Below are positions 44,459-55,446 of a stretch of 64,000 nt of DNA, in pieces. This DNA comes from Conchocele bisecta (lineage: Eukaryota > Mollusca > Bivalvia > Lucinida > Thyasiridae), in contig CM055275.1 in assembly GCA_029237695.1 (NCBI GenBank), positions 5,385,131-5,449,130 of the forward strand, written 5' to 3'. A program made the position numbers and the translations under genes. The stretch's first letter is position 1. The number at the start of each line of letters is the position of its first letter. The notes below the pieces were generated by a model that was not told where the DNA came from, did no database searches, and saw only the letters and a program-made list of their open reading frames with translations.

Positions 44459-47400
44459 ATGGGATATACGTGTGAACAATGTGGTGCCGACTTTCAGAAG
44501 TTGAGTGTCTTGTTACGCCATCGCCGAACTGCGAACCACTGGAAGAGACACATGTGTCAGACGTGCGGACAGGTTTTTAACCGTAAAGATAATCTGAGCC
44601 AACTATGAAGAAGCATTCCGAGTCTTCAAAAGTTCACTGTGATGAATGTGGCAAGGCATTCAGTCGCAAATGCACACTGGACAGACACCGGGAACGCACA
44701 CATCAAGTTGGTGCTGGAATAAAGAGACCAGCCTATAATGCGGGAGACGACAATGTTACCAGAAAACTGCAGAAGGGCGATGACCCACGACAATTATTTA
44801 TCCCGTCAACACAGTGTGTATGTGCCGTGAAACACGGTGCCGTGAAACATTTTTGATATCCAGTCAATACTATTTTTGCATTTTAAAGCCATTTTTAGGT
44901 GTTGACGGGATAAATAGAATAGTAGGTTAGTACCGTGAATGGGAAAAAATATCTGGCGCGGCACGGAAACGGGATGTGCTCGGCAGAGCCTCGCCCATCC
45001 CGTTTCCTGAGCCTTGCCAGATATTGTTTCCCATTCACGGCACTAACCTACTATTCTCTATATACCTTGAGTAAAATCCGGGAACAATGGATAAATAAGT
45101 TCCTGAAAACGGCGACCACGTACAATGTACAATTCAGAGATCTCGTAGTTGTCGATCTTCCTGATATCATAAGAACGCTGAAACGACTGTTTGAGGCAAT
45201 ACTCGAAGATATCACCACTTATCCAAAACCTAACGACACTATGCGGTTAGTCATAGAGTGCCCGGCGTTAGATTATCCTATCATCGTACCGTATGGGCCT
45301 GTGAAAGCAATCACGGCTGACAGTATATTGTTAGAAATTGAGCGGGTTCTGCAATCAAATGAAGATTTCGTTTTGGACGAAGGATTAAAACTAGAAATCA
45401 CGCACGTGGACATGCCAAACGGCCGTCCCAGGAAACGCTGCAAATATGTGAATACGGACAAATTTGTAGTGGACACAAAATGTATTATACGCACACAAAA
45501 TCTAGACGATTTGTGTTGTGCACGTGCGATTGTGACGGCCAGGGCGAGAAGTGATACAAACGAGAAATGGAAATCCACCAGGCACGGAGGGAACATACAA
45601 AGAGTATTGGCAGAACAGTTATACCAAGATGTCGGCGCCCCACAAGGAAAATGTGGAATCGACGAAATAAAACAATTTCAAGAACATATGGCCGATTACC
45701 CGATCAACGTTTTGTCCAAAGACTACTTCAATGCTATTATATGTTCGGGTCCAGATTCTGACAAGAAACTATACATATATCATCACGATAATCATTACGA
45801 CGTGATAACAAGTATGCCAGCATTTCTGACCAAAGGTTATTACTGTACAAAGTGTCAGGAAGGGTACGACCATAAGGAATAACATAAATGCAATAATAAA
45901 TGTTTGGCGTGCATGAAAATTCACGAAGACTGTGATGAGTCATGGATACACTGTCACGTCTGCATTCGATATTTCAAAGGGACAGAATGTTTCGGCCTTC
46001 ATCAACAAACAACAAAGAAGGGCAATTCTACATGCAGCGCGTTCTATAGATGTCTCGTGTGTGGGAAAACCGTCAATCGGAAGAGGAGAAATACAAAACA
46101 CGTCTGCGACGAAGTGTTCTGCAAACTATGTGAAGGTCATTTCCCTCAAGGTCACCAATGTTACATACAGCCGGAAGAAGGTGATGACGTTCCAATGTCC
46201 ATTGATGAGGAACTAATAGCTGAATACGAAGATACAACGACCTATATATTCTTTGATTTTGAATGTACGCATGACGATATGCTACAATGCCAAACTGGCT
46301 ACGAAGCAGACAGTAACGGGAAATGTGTCAACTGTTGTAAAAGCACATGTGGGGCGTTTGAGCATCGTCCAAACCTATGCGTTGTTCATAAAGTGTGTGC
46401 TCTATGTATGGATGTCGATATAGCTGATTATAGCGAATGTGATAATTGTGGAAAGAATCAAATGGTGTTTAAAGGAGCTAGAACAGTTGAACAGTTGAAG
46501 ACTTCTGCGTGTGGCTGTTTGCGGAAAGCAATTATTATTCTACAGTCATTTGTCACAATTTCCAAGAATACGACTCTTATCCGATACTACTATACCTGTA
46601 TCAAAACGAAATATTGCCATCAGTAGTGCCAAATGGCGCCAAAATCATGTCTCTCACTGTTCCTACTTGTAAGATTAGAATGATAGATTCTTTAAATTTT
46701 CTCCCTATGGCCCTGGCAAAGTTGCCAGCTATGTTTGGATTATCGGAATTAGCCAAGGGGTATTATCCCCACTTGTACAATCGCAAAGAGAACCAGGCAG
46801 CCATTTTAGACCAGCTTCCTGATATTCGTTATTATAATCCAGATGGTATGAAACCCAAAGACAGGCATATATTTGTACAATGGTACGATGAAAACAAATC
46901 TAAGGCGTTCGATATGCAAAAATAACTAATAAAATACTGTCGTTCTGACGTGGACATTCTCAGGAGATGTAGTTTGAAATTTCGCGACGACTTCATAGCC
47001 ATTACTGGCATTGACCCGTTCGACAGATGCATTACGATAGCTTCCGCATGTAACCGGGTATACAGGACGAAGTTTCTTCAACCGGAAACAGTAGGCGTGA
47101 TTCCGGCTCAAGGGTATAATCCTGAACAAATTCAGTCCGTGACAGCTCTACAGTAGATAAAATATTTATCTCACACCGGAGGAATACGGATTCAACATGC
47201 TAGGAATTGTGGGGAAAAGGTCATTGGTCAGTATATGGTAGATGGGTGCTATGAAACGGAAGCCAGAGAAAAGGTTGTTTTGGAATTCCACGGTGATTTC
47301 TGTCACGGAAATCCACAGAAATTTGCCAGTTCCACTATCAATCCAGTAAAAAATATCACAATGGGGGAACTATTTCAGAATACTCTAGATAAGAAGCATT

Positions 47401-48876
47401 ATTTGGAAAATTTAGGCTACATTTATCAATGTCTGGAATCGGATTTTGACACACAGGTGGCGGAAAATTTGGAAATGGTGTCGTTTATCCAAAAATTGGA
47501 GATGGTTACCCCAATACAACCCAGAGACGCATTTTATGGTGGGAGAACCGAGGCATATACTCTTTTCAAGGAAAAAACGGACATAAAATGCATCAACTAT
47601 TATGACGTTACATCCCTCTACCCATTCATAAATAAGACCGGCAAAGTTCCCTCGGGCATCCTGAAATCATAACGGAAAACTTCAGTAATATCGACGCGTA
47701 TGAAGGAATCATTAAATGCAAAGTTATACCACCAAAGGGACGTTTCATTCCCGTACTTCCGTGCAAATAGAATGGAAAATTACTCTTTTCATTATACAAT
47801 ACATGCGCAGGAACGAAACAAAAGACACCATGCTCGCACTCAGATAATGAACGGGCATTAATCGGAGCATGGGTCACTGACGAAGTAAAAAAAGCGACGG
47901 AGAAGGGATACGTTGTTGCCAAAATATATGAAATCTGGCACTTTAGCAATGTATCTCAGTATAACACCGGAACAAAAGAAGGGGGCATGTTCACCAAATA
48001 TGTGAATACGTTTCTCAAACACAAGCAAGAATCGTCCGGATGGCCTGCTTGGTGCATTAGCGAAGAAGAGAAACAACAATACATTCAAATGTATTATGAC
48101 AAGGAGGGTATACAACTCGAATATGCCAAAATTAACAAGAACAAAGGAATGCGGGCGCTGGCAAAGCTAATGTTGAATTCTTTCTGGGGCAAATTCGGAC
48201 AACGTCTGAACATGTCGCAAGTTGATTACGTGGACAACCCCGCCATATTCTTTGATAAATTATCGAGCGACAACGAGGAATTAACCGCTATCAAATTCGT
48301 AAATGATGAAATGGTAGAAATGCGATGGAAATACAAGGCAAATTTTGTTGAAGCTTCAGGGAAAGTAAACGTTGTCATCGCAGCTTATACGACAGCACAG
48401 GCCCGCCTGAAGCTGTACAGTTACCTAGAAAGCCTCGGGACCAGAGCTCTGTACGCCGATACTGATTCTATTGTCTTTTCCACAAAGACAGGAGAATGGC
48501 AACCAGACATTGGAGACTATTTGGGAGATCTTACAGACGAAGTACCAAACAATGAAATAGAAACATTTGTCACTGGCGGCCCCAAAAATTACGCATTTCG
48601 AACGACGCGACCCGATGAAAATGGCAAATACACGCATTGCAAGATTCGCGGAATTACGTTGAACCATAAAAATACGATGCAAATAAATTATGACGAATTA
48701 AAAACGTGGTGAGCAGTGGTTCCCAAGATGTAGTGACCGTGACTGACCCTTACAAAATCACGAGAGACAGAGATTGGGCCAACATTATGACCGTATCACA
48801 AAAGAAAGACTACATGATTGTTTTCGATAAGAGAGTTCTCTTAGATGGATGCGTGTCGTATCCATATGGCTATTGA
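44459..48876 (+). pseudogene. POLB: Polinton protein-primed type B DNA polymerase (decayed)
   Basis: It starts at ATG 44,459 with C2H2 fingers (YTCEQCGADF; MCQTCGQVF; CDECGKAF then HRERTH). A foldback insertion follows (44,797-45,060), then an N-terminal domain (45,065-45,880) and cysteine-rich knuckles (HCHVCIRYF, CLVCGKTVN, CKLCEGHF). The 3'-5' exonuclease shows DFECTH (about 46,255) and HNFQEYDSYP (about 46,553). An EFHGDFCHGNP motif (about 47,285) precedes the polymerase domain: motif A YDVTSLYP (47,604), motif B KLMLNSFWGKFG (about 48,165), motif C YADTDS (48,455). The gene ends YPYGY-stop at 48,876, the usual end as far as I recall. Lesions: in-frame stops at 45,880, 46,923, 47,154 and 47,768; frame changes near 44,600, 46,505, 47,658 and 48,709; plus the insertion. 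It would replicate the linear element by protein priming. It is not functional as it stands. Confidence 0.9.
44797..45060. repeat. Composite foldback element (copy 3), inside the polymerase gene
   Basis: The left unit (44,799-44,923) has ends ATTTATCCCGTCAACAC and GTGTTGACGGGATAAAT. It abuts the 'agaatagtaggttagt' ... 'actaacctactattct' palindrome with the CGGGATGTGC / GCCCATCCCG hairpin. Compared with copies 1 and 2 it lacks the 'tgaccactcatttgaac' unit and is in the reverse orientation. It falls between the zinc-finger region and the N-terminal domain of the polymerase. Confidence 0.85.
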
Positions 48877-49314
48877 GACAACTCATTATAAGAGAAACAG
48901 AGAGAGTGTGTCGTATTTATTATGTAGTTGTAGTATTATTTAGTATGATATTATGTAATAAATTATATATTAATGTATGTCTTGGTATGCATTTGTTATC
49001 CCTCAAAACACATACAATGGAGTATCCTATGTGCGACACCCTATGCGTATCCAGCTACATCGTTGTTTCTATTTCCTTAGTATATATACCAGTTGACCAA
49101 CAAGGGATGGGCTATGTGATGTTCCTAGTTAAACGAGTGTAAACCTACATGCTTGTAATACGAAGGTCGGTGGTTCGAAACCGGGCGGAACCCCAACTCT
49201 TTCTATTAAAGAATAACATACATGCATCGTTGACACATGCCGTACGCCTACATGGGTAAAGTGTAGCCCGTAAAGGGTAGTATTTCAATATATCGGGAAC
49301 AGATACCTGGCATT
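48877..49314. other. Intergenic, right side of the Polinton core
   Basis: AT-rich 3' flank of the polymerase gene. A tRNA T-arm-like fragment 'aaggtcggtggttcgaaacc' occurs at 49,163-49,182, with no acceptor partner. No Polinton terminal repeat was identified. Confidence 0.4.
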
Positions 49315-49578
49315 GAGGGCAGCTGAATACAGTCGGTGCAGGGAATTTCCAATGAACATGTAGGGTATGGGGAAATACAGCCGGTGCAGGGAATTTCCAA
49401 TTAACACGTAGGGTATGGGGAAATACAGCCGGTGCAGGGAATTTCCAATGAACATGTAGGGTATGGGGAAATACAGCCAGTGCAGGGAATTTCCAATTAA
49501 CATGTAGGGTATGGGACAATACAGCAGGTACAGTCAATGTTCAATTAACATGTAGGGTATGGGGAAATATTTACCTGA
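49315..49578 (-). repeat. 48-bp repeat, five copies (innermost block of the right arm)
   Basis: Five units with 'catgtagggtatggggaaat', 'acagccggtgcagggaattt' and 'ccaat', spaced 48 bp, are the reverse of 39,245-39,403. Immediately outside, 'aaatatttacctga' matches the reversed 'caggtaaatattt' at 39,246, fixing the register of the two arms. Confidence 0.85.
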
Positions 49579-49620
49579 AGAGCCGTGCACATACTACTCA
49601 TACTGGTGACCTGCGTTACT

Positions 49621-49853
49621 TGGAGCCCGTTTCACGAAACTTCGTACGACTAAAATGTTCGTAAGTGCAAAATTATGATAGTCTTTAAATTTCACATCAA
49701 CATTGTTTTCTTGTAAACACTTACTGGATTTACATTTATTGATCATAGGCTGCATATGCAGCCTATGCTCAATAAACGTAAATCTATCAATACAATTTCC
49801 AGACGATCCGAAATTTTCACTTACGAACATTTTAGTCGTACGAAGTTTAGTGA
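49621..49853. mobile_element. MITE, CGTTTCACTAAACTTCGTAC family (copy 1)
   Basis: Inverted ends 'cccgtttcacgaaacttcgt' plus 'acgactaaaatgttcgtaag' and the mirror at about 49,810-49,853. The interior has the palindrome 'aggctgcatatgcagcct'. It is non-coding. Other copies are at 53,203-53,446 and 55,447-55,690, with single ends at 50,190, 51,092, 52,365 and 52,725. Confidence 0.8.
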
Positions 49854-50319
49854 GTTAGTATCTCCTAATTAGGACGTACTATCTCCTAATTAGGACTTAT
49901 TATCTGTGTCAATGCTAAAACATGTTTTATTTCCTAATTAGTATATACTAACTCCTAATTAGGAGATAAATATAGTTTACCATTGGCACCAGGAAGCTTC
50001 CATAAAGTACACGTAAATGTATCCGATTAAGAACTTGTTTTCTTAGTATCGGGCAATAAGTTCTCGTTACCGACACAACATCGTGTACTAGTGTGCCACG
50101 AACGGGTACTCTTGCGTTTTCATAATAGTTGGCAAGTTCGAGTTATCGGTCCTAGATGTTCGTATACTCTTTGTAATAATACTGGAGGCCGTTTCACTAA
50201 ACTTCGTACGACTAAAATGTTCGTAAGTGCAAACTTAGGATAGTCTGGAAATTTCAATATCATCATCATTATCATTATCATCCTCAACATCCAGTGGCGG
50301 ATCCAATATTTCGGGTTGG

Positions 50320-50380
50320 GGGCGGGGCGGGGTGGGGTGGGGTGGGGAGGCGGCGGCGTATGGGGGGGGGGAGGGGAATC
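50320..50380 (+). repeat. G-rich tract (with partner at 51,220-51,281)
   Basis: Runs such as 'ggcggggcggggtggggtgg' and a nine-G run make it a G-quadruplex candidate. It is duplicated in the second 901-bp unit and reappears inverted as C-rich sequence at 52,548-52,620. Confidence 0.7.
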
Positions 50381-50611
50381 GAAATACAAACGACTAATTT
50401 TCAGTACATAAAGGGCATGTGATAAGGCACAATGTGGTAATATATTCATGTAAAGAAAGTTCACATTACATGTATTGAATTGTTATTTTCATGTATCAAT
50501 CACTCTAATCAAAGTATGAAATTGTTTGCCCCTTGACGGCCCTTAATTAGAAATAAATCTAGTATCTTAAATCTTGTATCTTAAATCTTGTATCTTAAAA
50601 ATACACATCAA

Positions 50612-50652
50612 GACGATGTGGCCGAGTGGTTAAGGCGATGGACTGCTAATCT
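50612..50652 (+). pseudogene. Truncated tRNA-Ser copy
   Basis: The 5' 40 bases match the intact tRNA at 51,536 (acceptor 5' strand with one change, D-arm with 'ggccgagtggttaagg', anticodon-stem sequence through GCT). The 3' half is missing because the tandem duplication junction falls here. Confidence 0.85.
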
Positions 50653-51535
50653 GCATATGCAGCCTATGCTCAATAAACGTAAAGCTATCAATACAATTTC
50701 CAGACGATCCGAAATTTTCACTTACGAACATTTTAGTCGTACGAAGTTTAGTGAGTTAGTATCTCCTAATTAGGACGTACTATCTCCTAATTAGGACTTA
50801 TTATCTGTGTCAATGCTAAAACATGTTTTATTTCCTAATTAGTATATACCAACTCCTAATTAGGAGATAAATATAGTTTACCATTGGCACCAGGAAGCTT
50901 CCATAAAGTACACGTAAATGTATCCGATTAAGAACTTGTTTTCTTAGTATCGGGCAATCAGTTCTCGTTACCGACACAACATCGTGTACTAGTGTGCCAC
51001 GAACGGGTACTCTTGCGTTTTCATAATAGTTGGCAAGTTCGAGTTATCGGTCCTAGATGTTCGTATACTCTTTGTAATAATACTGGGGGCCGTTTCACTA
51101 AACTTCGTACGACTAAAATGTTCGTAAGTGCAAACTTAGGATAGTCTGGAAATTTCAATATCATCATCATTATCATTATCATCCTCAACATCCAGTGGCG
51201 GATCCAATATTTCGGGTTGGGGGCGGGGCGGGGTGGGGTGGGGTTGGGGAGGCGGCGGCGTAGTAGGGGGGGGGAGGGGAATCGAAATACAAACGACTAA
51301 TTTTCAGTACATAAAGGGCATGTGATAAGGCACAATGTGGTAATATATTCATGTAAAGAAAGTTCACATTACATGTATTGAATTGTTATTTTCATGTATC
51401 AATCACTCTAATCAAAGTATGAAATTGTTTGCCCCTTGACGGCCCTTAATTGGAAATAAATCTAGTATCTTAAATCTTGTATCTTAAATATCTTAAATCT
51501 TGTATCTTAAAAATACACAAAAAAATACACATCAA

Positions 51536-51617
51536 GACGAGGTGGCCGAGTGGTTAAGGCGATGGACTGCTAATCCATTGGGATCTTCCCGCGTGAGTTC
51601 GAATCTCATCCTCGTCG
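51536..51617 (+). tRNA. tRNA-Ser (anticodon GCT)
   Basis: 82 nt. The acceptor stem GACGAGG (51,536-51,542) pairs with CCTCGTC (51,610-51,616), and the discriminator is G. The A box GTGGCCGAGTGG and B box GAGTTCGAATC are canonical. The anticodon loop reads ACTGCTAAT, and there is a long variable arm as in serine tRNAs. A T-run (TTTTTTT, 51,620) follows, suitable for Pol III termination. The encoded tRNA would read AGC/AGU codons. It looks functional, although it sits inside repeat sequence and may be one of a repeated set. Confidence 0.9.
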
Positions 51618-51619
51618 GA

Positions 51620-51626
51620 ATTTTTT
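51620..51626 (+). terminator. Pol III T-run terminator of tRNA-Ser
   Basis: Seven T residues begin three bases after the tRNA discriminator. T-runs of four or more are the known Pol III stop signal. Confidence 0.75.
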
Positions 51627-51659
51627 TATATAGTATTTATATCTGTTAAAAATTCGATC

Positions 51660-51780
51660 GTCTAGTAACATAAGGGAGTAACATAAGGTCGTAACTGCTA
51701 TGCTATGGTCTAGTAACATAAGGTCGTAACTGCTATGCTTTAGCATATCAGTTACGACCTTATGTTACTAGACCATCGAA
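51660..51780. repeat. Foldback element, TAACATAAGGTCGTAACTGC
   Basis: Two direct partial copies of 'tctagtaacataaggtcgta' are followed by the mirror 'tacgaccttatgttactaga'. The outer ends 'cgatcgtctag' and 'ctagaccatcga' nearly pair. The arms exceed 40 bp. Confidence 0.8.
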
Positions 51781-51969
51781 TTATGATCAAGATTAATTAT
51801 AATCAGGAGCAACACCGAATTACGTCAGTCTATCGACTCAACGTACTTCGTACGATAACAATGACTGTACACCACAGATGTCTATCCATTGCCTTCACAC
51901 ATTAACATGCTTCATTAATGCTACCATTGTCTACGTTCATGTCACAGTCACTTTGTTGTATGAACGACA

Positions 51970-52250
51970 AAATGATCTAGAAGGTATGACACTCTCCATC
52001 TTTTCAACCAGAGGAAGTGGTACTAGTGTACCTTAGGTTCGGCACTCAAATTCAGTAATTGTAACGCGCACGAATGCCGGGACCAGCATGGTCCCGCCTT
52101 CGTGCGCGTTACAATTACTGAATATAGCGAGCCGTGCCCAAGGTAAATGATCCACTTCCGTTGGTTTAAAAGATGGCGAGTGTCCTACCTTGTAGATATT
52201 TAATATCGGAGTAAAATTGGGTACGATTTAAAGAGGCTTTTCCCGTTCAT
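51970..52250. repeat. Foldback element, CTAGAAGGTAGGACACTC family (copy 3)
   Basis: Contains 'ctagaaggtatgacactc', 'gcgcacgaatgccgggacca' and the mirror, 'cacttccgttggttt' and 'gagtgtcctaccttgtagat'. The outer flank 'aatatcggagtaa' and 'tttaaagaggctttt' matches 24,950-25,000. It lies within the insertion separating right-arm blocks 1 and 2. Confidence 0.8.
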
Positions 52251-52547
52251 ACTACAAAGTTCGCGTGGTTCATGTAGGGGTTATTAAACCTGAACAAATC
52301 CACACATTCGCCTGCTATTGCTATTTTCTTTGTACAAATTTGTTTTGCACTTCGGAATGTGTCAGTCGTACGAAGTTTAGTGAAACGGGGCCCCGTTCTA
52401 TACCTGATAATCATTTGACTAAAATATAATATTTTCGTAAATGAGATGGAATATATGTGTGTTTCAGCCATCAGCCAGTTTCACCTCTTCTGACATTTTA
52501 CAAAGAACTGAATATATTACCACATTAGTCGTTCTTATTTCGACATC

Positions 52548-53125
52548 ACCCCCCCCCCCCCCCCCCACTGCGCCGCGCCTCCCCAACCCCGACCCCCACA
52601 CCCCCCGCCCCGCCCCCAAATGACCCCTTCGGCGAAATTTTTGATCCGCCACTGGATGGTGAGGATGATAATGATGATGATGATGATGATGATAATGATA
52701 TTGAAATTTCCAGACTATCCTAAGTTTGGACTTACGAACATTTTAGTCGTACGAAGTTTAGTGAAACGGCCCCCAGTATTATTACAAAGAGTATACGAAC
52801 ATCTAAGACCGATAACTCTAACTTGCCAACTATTATGAAAACGCAAGAGTAATCGTTCGTGGCACACCAGTACACTATGTTGTGTCGGTAACGATAACTG
52901 ATTGCCCGATACTAAGAAAACAAGTTCTTAATCGAATACATGTACGTGTACTTTATGGAAGCTTCCTGGTGCCAATGGTAAACTATATGTATCTCCTAAT
53001 TTGGAGTTAGTATATCCTAATTAGGAAATAAAACAGTTTTAAGCATTGACACAGATAATAAGTTCTAATTAGGAGATAATAGTCCTAATTAGGAGATACT
53101 AACTCCGAATTAGGAGATACATATA
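52548..53125 (-). repeat. Inverted third copy of the 901-bp unit (partial)
   Basis: C-rich tract, 'gatgatgatgataatgatat', 'gccaactattatgaaaacgc', 'cttcctggtgccaatggtaa' and the CTAATTAGG units appear in the order and strand opposite to 49,855-50,390. With units 1 and 2 it makes a further inverted pair, with the tRNA gene in the spacer. Confidence 0.75.
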
Positions 53126-53202
53126 GTTTACCATTGGTACACCTCAATTTAGCATGGTTGTCCGCCACCAGTAAGGCAGGTCACCAGTATGGATGCACAT
53201 CA

Positions 53203-53446
53203 GGGGGCCGTTTCACTAAACTTCGTACGACTAAAATGTTCGTAAGTGCAAATTTCGGATCGTCTGGAAATTTTATTGATGGATTTACATTTATTAAACA
53301 TAGGCTTCATATGTAGCCTGTGTTCAATACTTGTAAATCCAATAAGTGTTTACAAGAAAACAGTGTTGATGTGAAATTTACTGACTGTCATAATTTTGCA
53401 GTTACGAACATTTTAGTCGTACGAAGTTTCGTGAAACGGCCCCCAG
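53203..53446. mobile_element. MITE, CGTTTCACTAAACTTCGTAC family (copy 2)
   Basis: A full-length 244-bp element: left end GGGGGCCGTTTCACTAAACT, right end the mirror ending CGGCCCCC. It is flanked on both sides by almost the same sequence ('caggtcaccagtatggat' then 'cacatcag'), an unusually long flanking direct repeat of about 30 bp. Confidence 0.85.
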
Positions 53447-53532
53447 TAACGCAGGTCACCAGTATGGATACACATCAGTATATTGCAGTACCCTAAATCA
53501 CTTTCATATGGCATGAACTGGGCATTCGTACT

Positions 53533-54118
53533 GAGCCCTGCAGGGGATATGGATTTTTTTGTATTAATTCTTTCCCACGAAATAACAATTCGTTCCCTGA
53601 ATTTCACAATTCGCTCCCTCGAATGAACAGTTCGTTCCCACGAAATAACAATCGTTCCCTCGAATTGAAACTTCGTTCCCACGAAATAACAATTCGTTCC
53701 CTCAATTTCACAATTCGCTCCCTCGAATGAACAGTTCGTTCCCACGAAATAACAATCGTTCCCTCGAATTGAAACTTCGTTCCCACGAAATAACAATTCG
53801 TTCCCTCAATTTAACAGTTCGTTCCCTCGAATTAACAATTAACAATTCATTCCCACGATAAAAAAATCTGTTCCCAGGTTATAACAATTGTTATATCGTG
53901 GGAACGAATTGTTAATTCATAGGAACGAATTGTTAAATTGAGGGAACGAATTGTCATTTCGTAGGAATGAATTGTTAATTCGTGGGAACGAATTGTTAAT
54001 TCGTGGGAACGAATTGTTAAATTGAGGTAACGAATTGTTATTTCGCGGAAACGAATTGTTATTTCGTGGGAACGAATTAATAAAAAATAATTCTACATCC
54101 CCTGCGGGGCTCCATACG
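53533..54118. repeat. 21-bp palindromic-unit foldback array, TTCGTTCCC family (right arm)
   Basis: More than twenty units occur. A block of about 105 bp is duplicated at 53,640-53,790, and the orientation flips at about 53,880. It is bounded by 'ccctgcaggggatatgga' and 'ctacatcccctgcggggctc'. It is the mirrored and longer counterpart of 38,960-39,245. Confidence 0.85.
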
Positions 54119-54750
54119 TTCGCACGAGAGAAGCAACAGTACAATTATACCCCATCTCTCACCTGTCGTCAGCACTTCGTGACCTAAGATTTTGTATATA
54201 CACCACTGCCTGCGCTAATATTTGTAAATTATTTTATTTCAAAATTATACCTGAATATTGTGCTTTAAATCAAGCAGTTTGATTGTATGAGCCTGAGCTG
54301 TGCCACAGATCAGGCTCAGCCAATCAAACTGCTTTATAGTGAATTGAGATTGCCAATAGATGTTCAGATGATGATGATGATGGTGATGATGTTGATGATT
54401 TTGATAATGATGATGCCTCTACGTATAAATGACAGACAGTTGCTGAAGGTCAATCGATGAGGTAAACCAGGTGTATTATCACATCATAGCCTCGTTTTCG
54501 TGTATACTACACACAGTGTATATGATAGAGTGCACGTGCATGCATGTCACTATAATACTGTACACACAAATATCCATACTTTTGCAGATCAAATTGTATG
54601 GAAACGTCCTGGTGTCAATGTTAAAAAATATGTTTTATCTCCTAATTAGGAGATACTAACTGCTAATTAGGAGATACTAAGTCCTAATTAGGTGATACTA
54701 ATTCCTAATTAGGAGATATTATTTCTTAATTAGAATTAGTATCTCCTAAT
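54119..54750 (-). repeat. Right arm, block 2 of the large inverted repeat
   Basis: It mirrors 37,720-38,960: 'gttcgcacgagagaagcaac', the TACACCACC element (54,199-54,420), 'aggtcaatcgatgaggtaaa', one 53-bp unit (about 54,500-54,560), 'atggaaacgtcctggtgtca', then CTAATTAGG units. Only one copy of the 53-bp repeat is present here. Confidence 0.8.
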
Positions 54751-55018
54751 GTGGACTGACTGGGTTAGTACCTCCTAATTAGTACTTAGTATCTGTGTCA
54801 ATGCTGAACACTGTTTTATCTCCTAATTAGGAAATACGAACTCCTAATTAGGAAATACTAAATCCTAATTAGGAGATAATAACTTATAAATAGGAGATAG
54901 TATCTCCTAATTAGGATATAGTATCTCCTAATTAGGAGTTAATGTCTACTTACTAATTAGACATATTATCTCTTAATTAGGAGATAATAATCCCTAATTA
55001 GGAGTGTTATCTCCCTCC
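54640..55018. repeat. CTAATTAGG palindromic array, long
   Basis: About fifteen units of (T)CCTAATTAGGA with variable linkers ('gatact', 'gttagtat', 'acttagtat'), spaced close to 21 bp. 'ctgtgtcaatgctgaa' interrupts it at 54,790-54,810. It is expanded relative to the left arm (37,705-37,785). Confidence 0.85.
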
Positions 55019-55446
55019 CCCCCCCTAAAATTCGCCAAGAAAACATTTTTTACAAGTTACAAGGCACGTTTCTACGTAATTTTGCCAAGTGCCATGTATT
55101 CCATGCATTTTTCGGTCGTTGTACTATTGTTTCAAAATTTAAACGTTTTCAATCAAATATGTCTAAACATACTGTGACATTGGTAATATTTTTGCTCCAA
55201 AATGCGCCAGAACGCAGGAAATGCGATGTAGATTTCAAATATCTTCCGGGGGGAATGCCCCCGGACCCCCCTAGCGCTTTCCCGAGCGTACGATAATATA
55301 GTCAATTATTGCAAAATAGTTACGCCCCCCCCCCAACCCGAAATCCTGGATCCGCGCCTGATAATGGCTCCTTGTCACAACAAGTCTTGATACAATCGCA
55401 ATACATTTACAAACAACAAGGCTTTCAATTATACAATTTAGACAAG
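55019..55446. repeat. Repeat remnants of the 'gcggatccagga' type
   Basis: 'tgctccaaaatgcgccagaa', 'ccgggggg...cccccggac' and 'cccccaacccgaaatcctgg' then 'atccgcgcc' match a repeat also seen at 27,060-27,280. No gene was recognised. Confidence 0.55.

Larger units (their letters stand above)
49752..51576 (+). repeat. 901-bp tandem segmental duplication
   Basis: Unit 1 (49,752-50,652) and unit 2 (50,653-about 51,576) are nearly identical for their whole length; for example 'gtatcgggcaat' lies at 50,046 and 50,948. The junction falls inside a tRNA gene: unit 1 ends 'ggactgctaat' and runs straight into 'ctgcatatgcagcc', the start of unit 2. The word 'ctgcatatgcag' occurs at both breakpoints, suggesting homology-assisted duplication. 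Each unit carries the CTAATTAGG array, 'ccattggcaccaggaagctt', a 'catcatcattatcattatca' stretch and a G-rich tract. Confidence 0.85.

Noticed and set aside
45880..47770. Reassigned stop codons in the polymerase gene
   Set aside because: Stops are of both TAA and TAG type and accompany frameshifts and an insertion; ordinary pseudogene decay explains them, and the family A gene has TGA stops as well.
49150..49195. Possible tRNA gene
   Set aside because: Only a T-arm-like 'ggttcgaaacc' is present, with no D-arm, anticodon arm or acceptor pairing.
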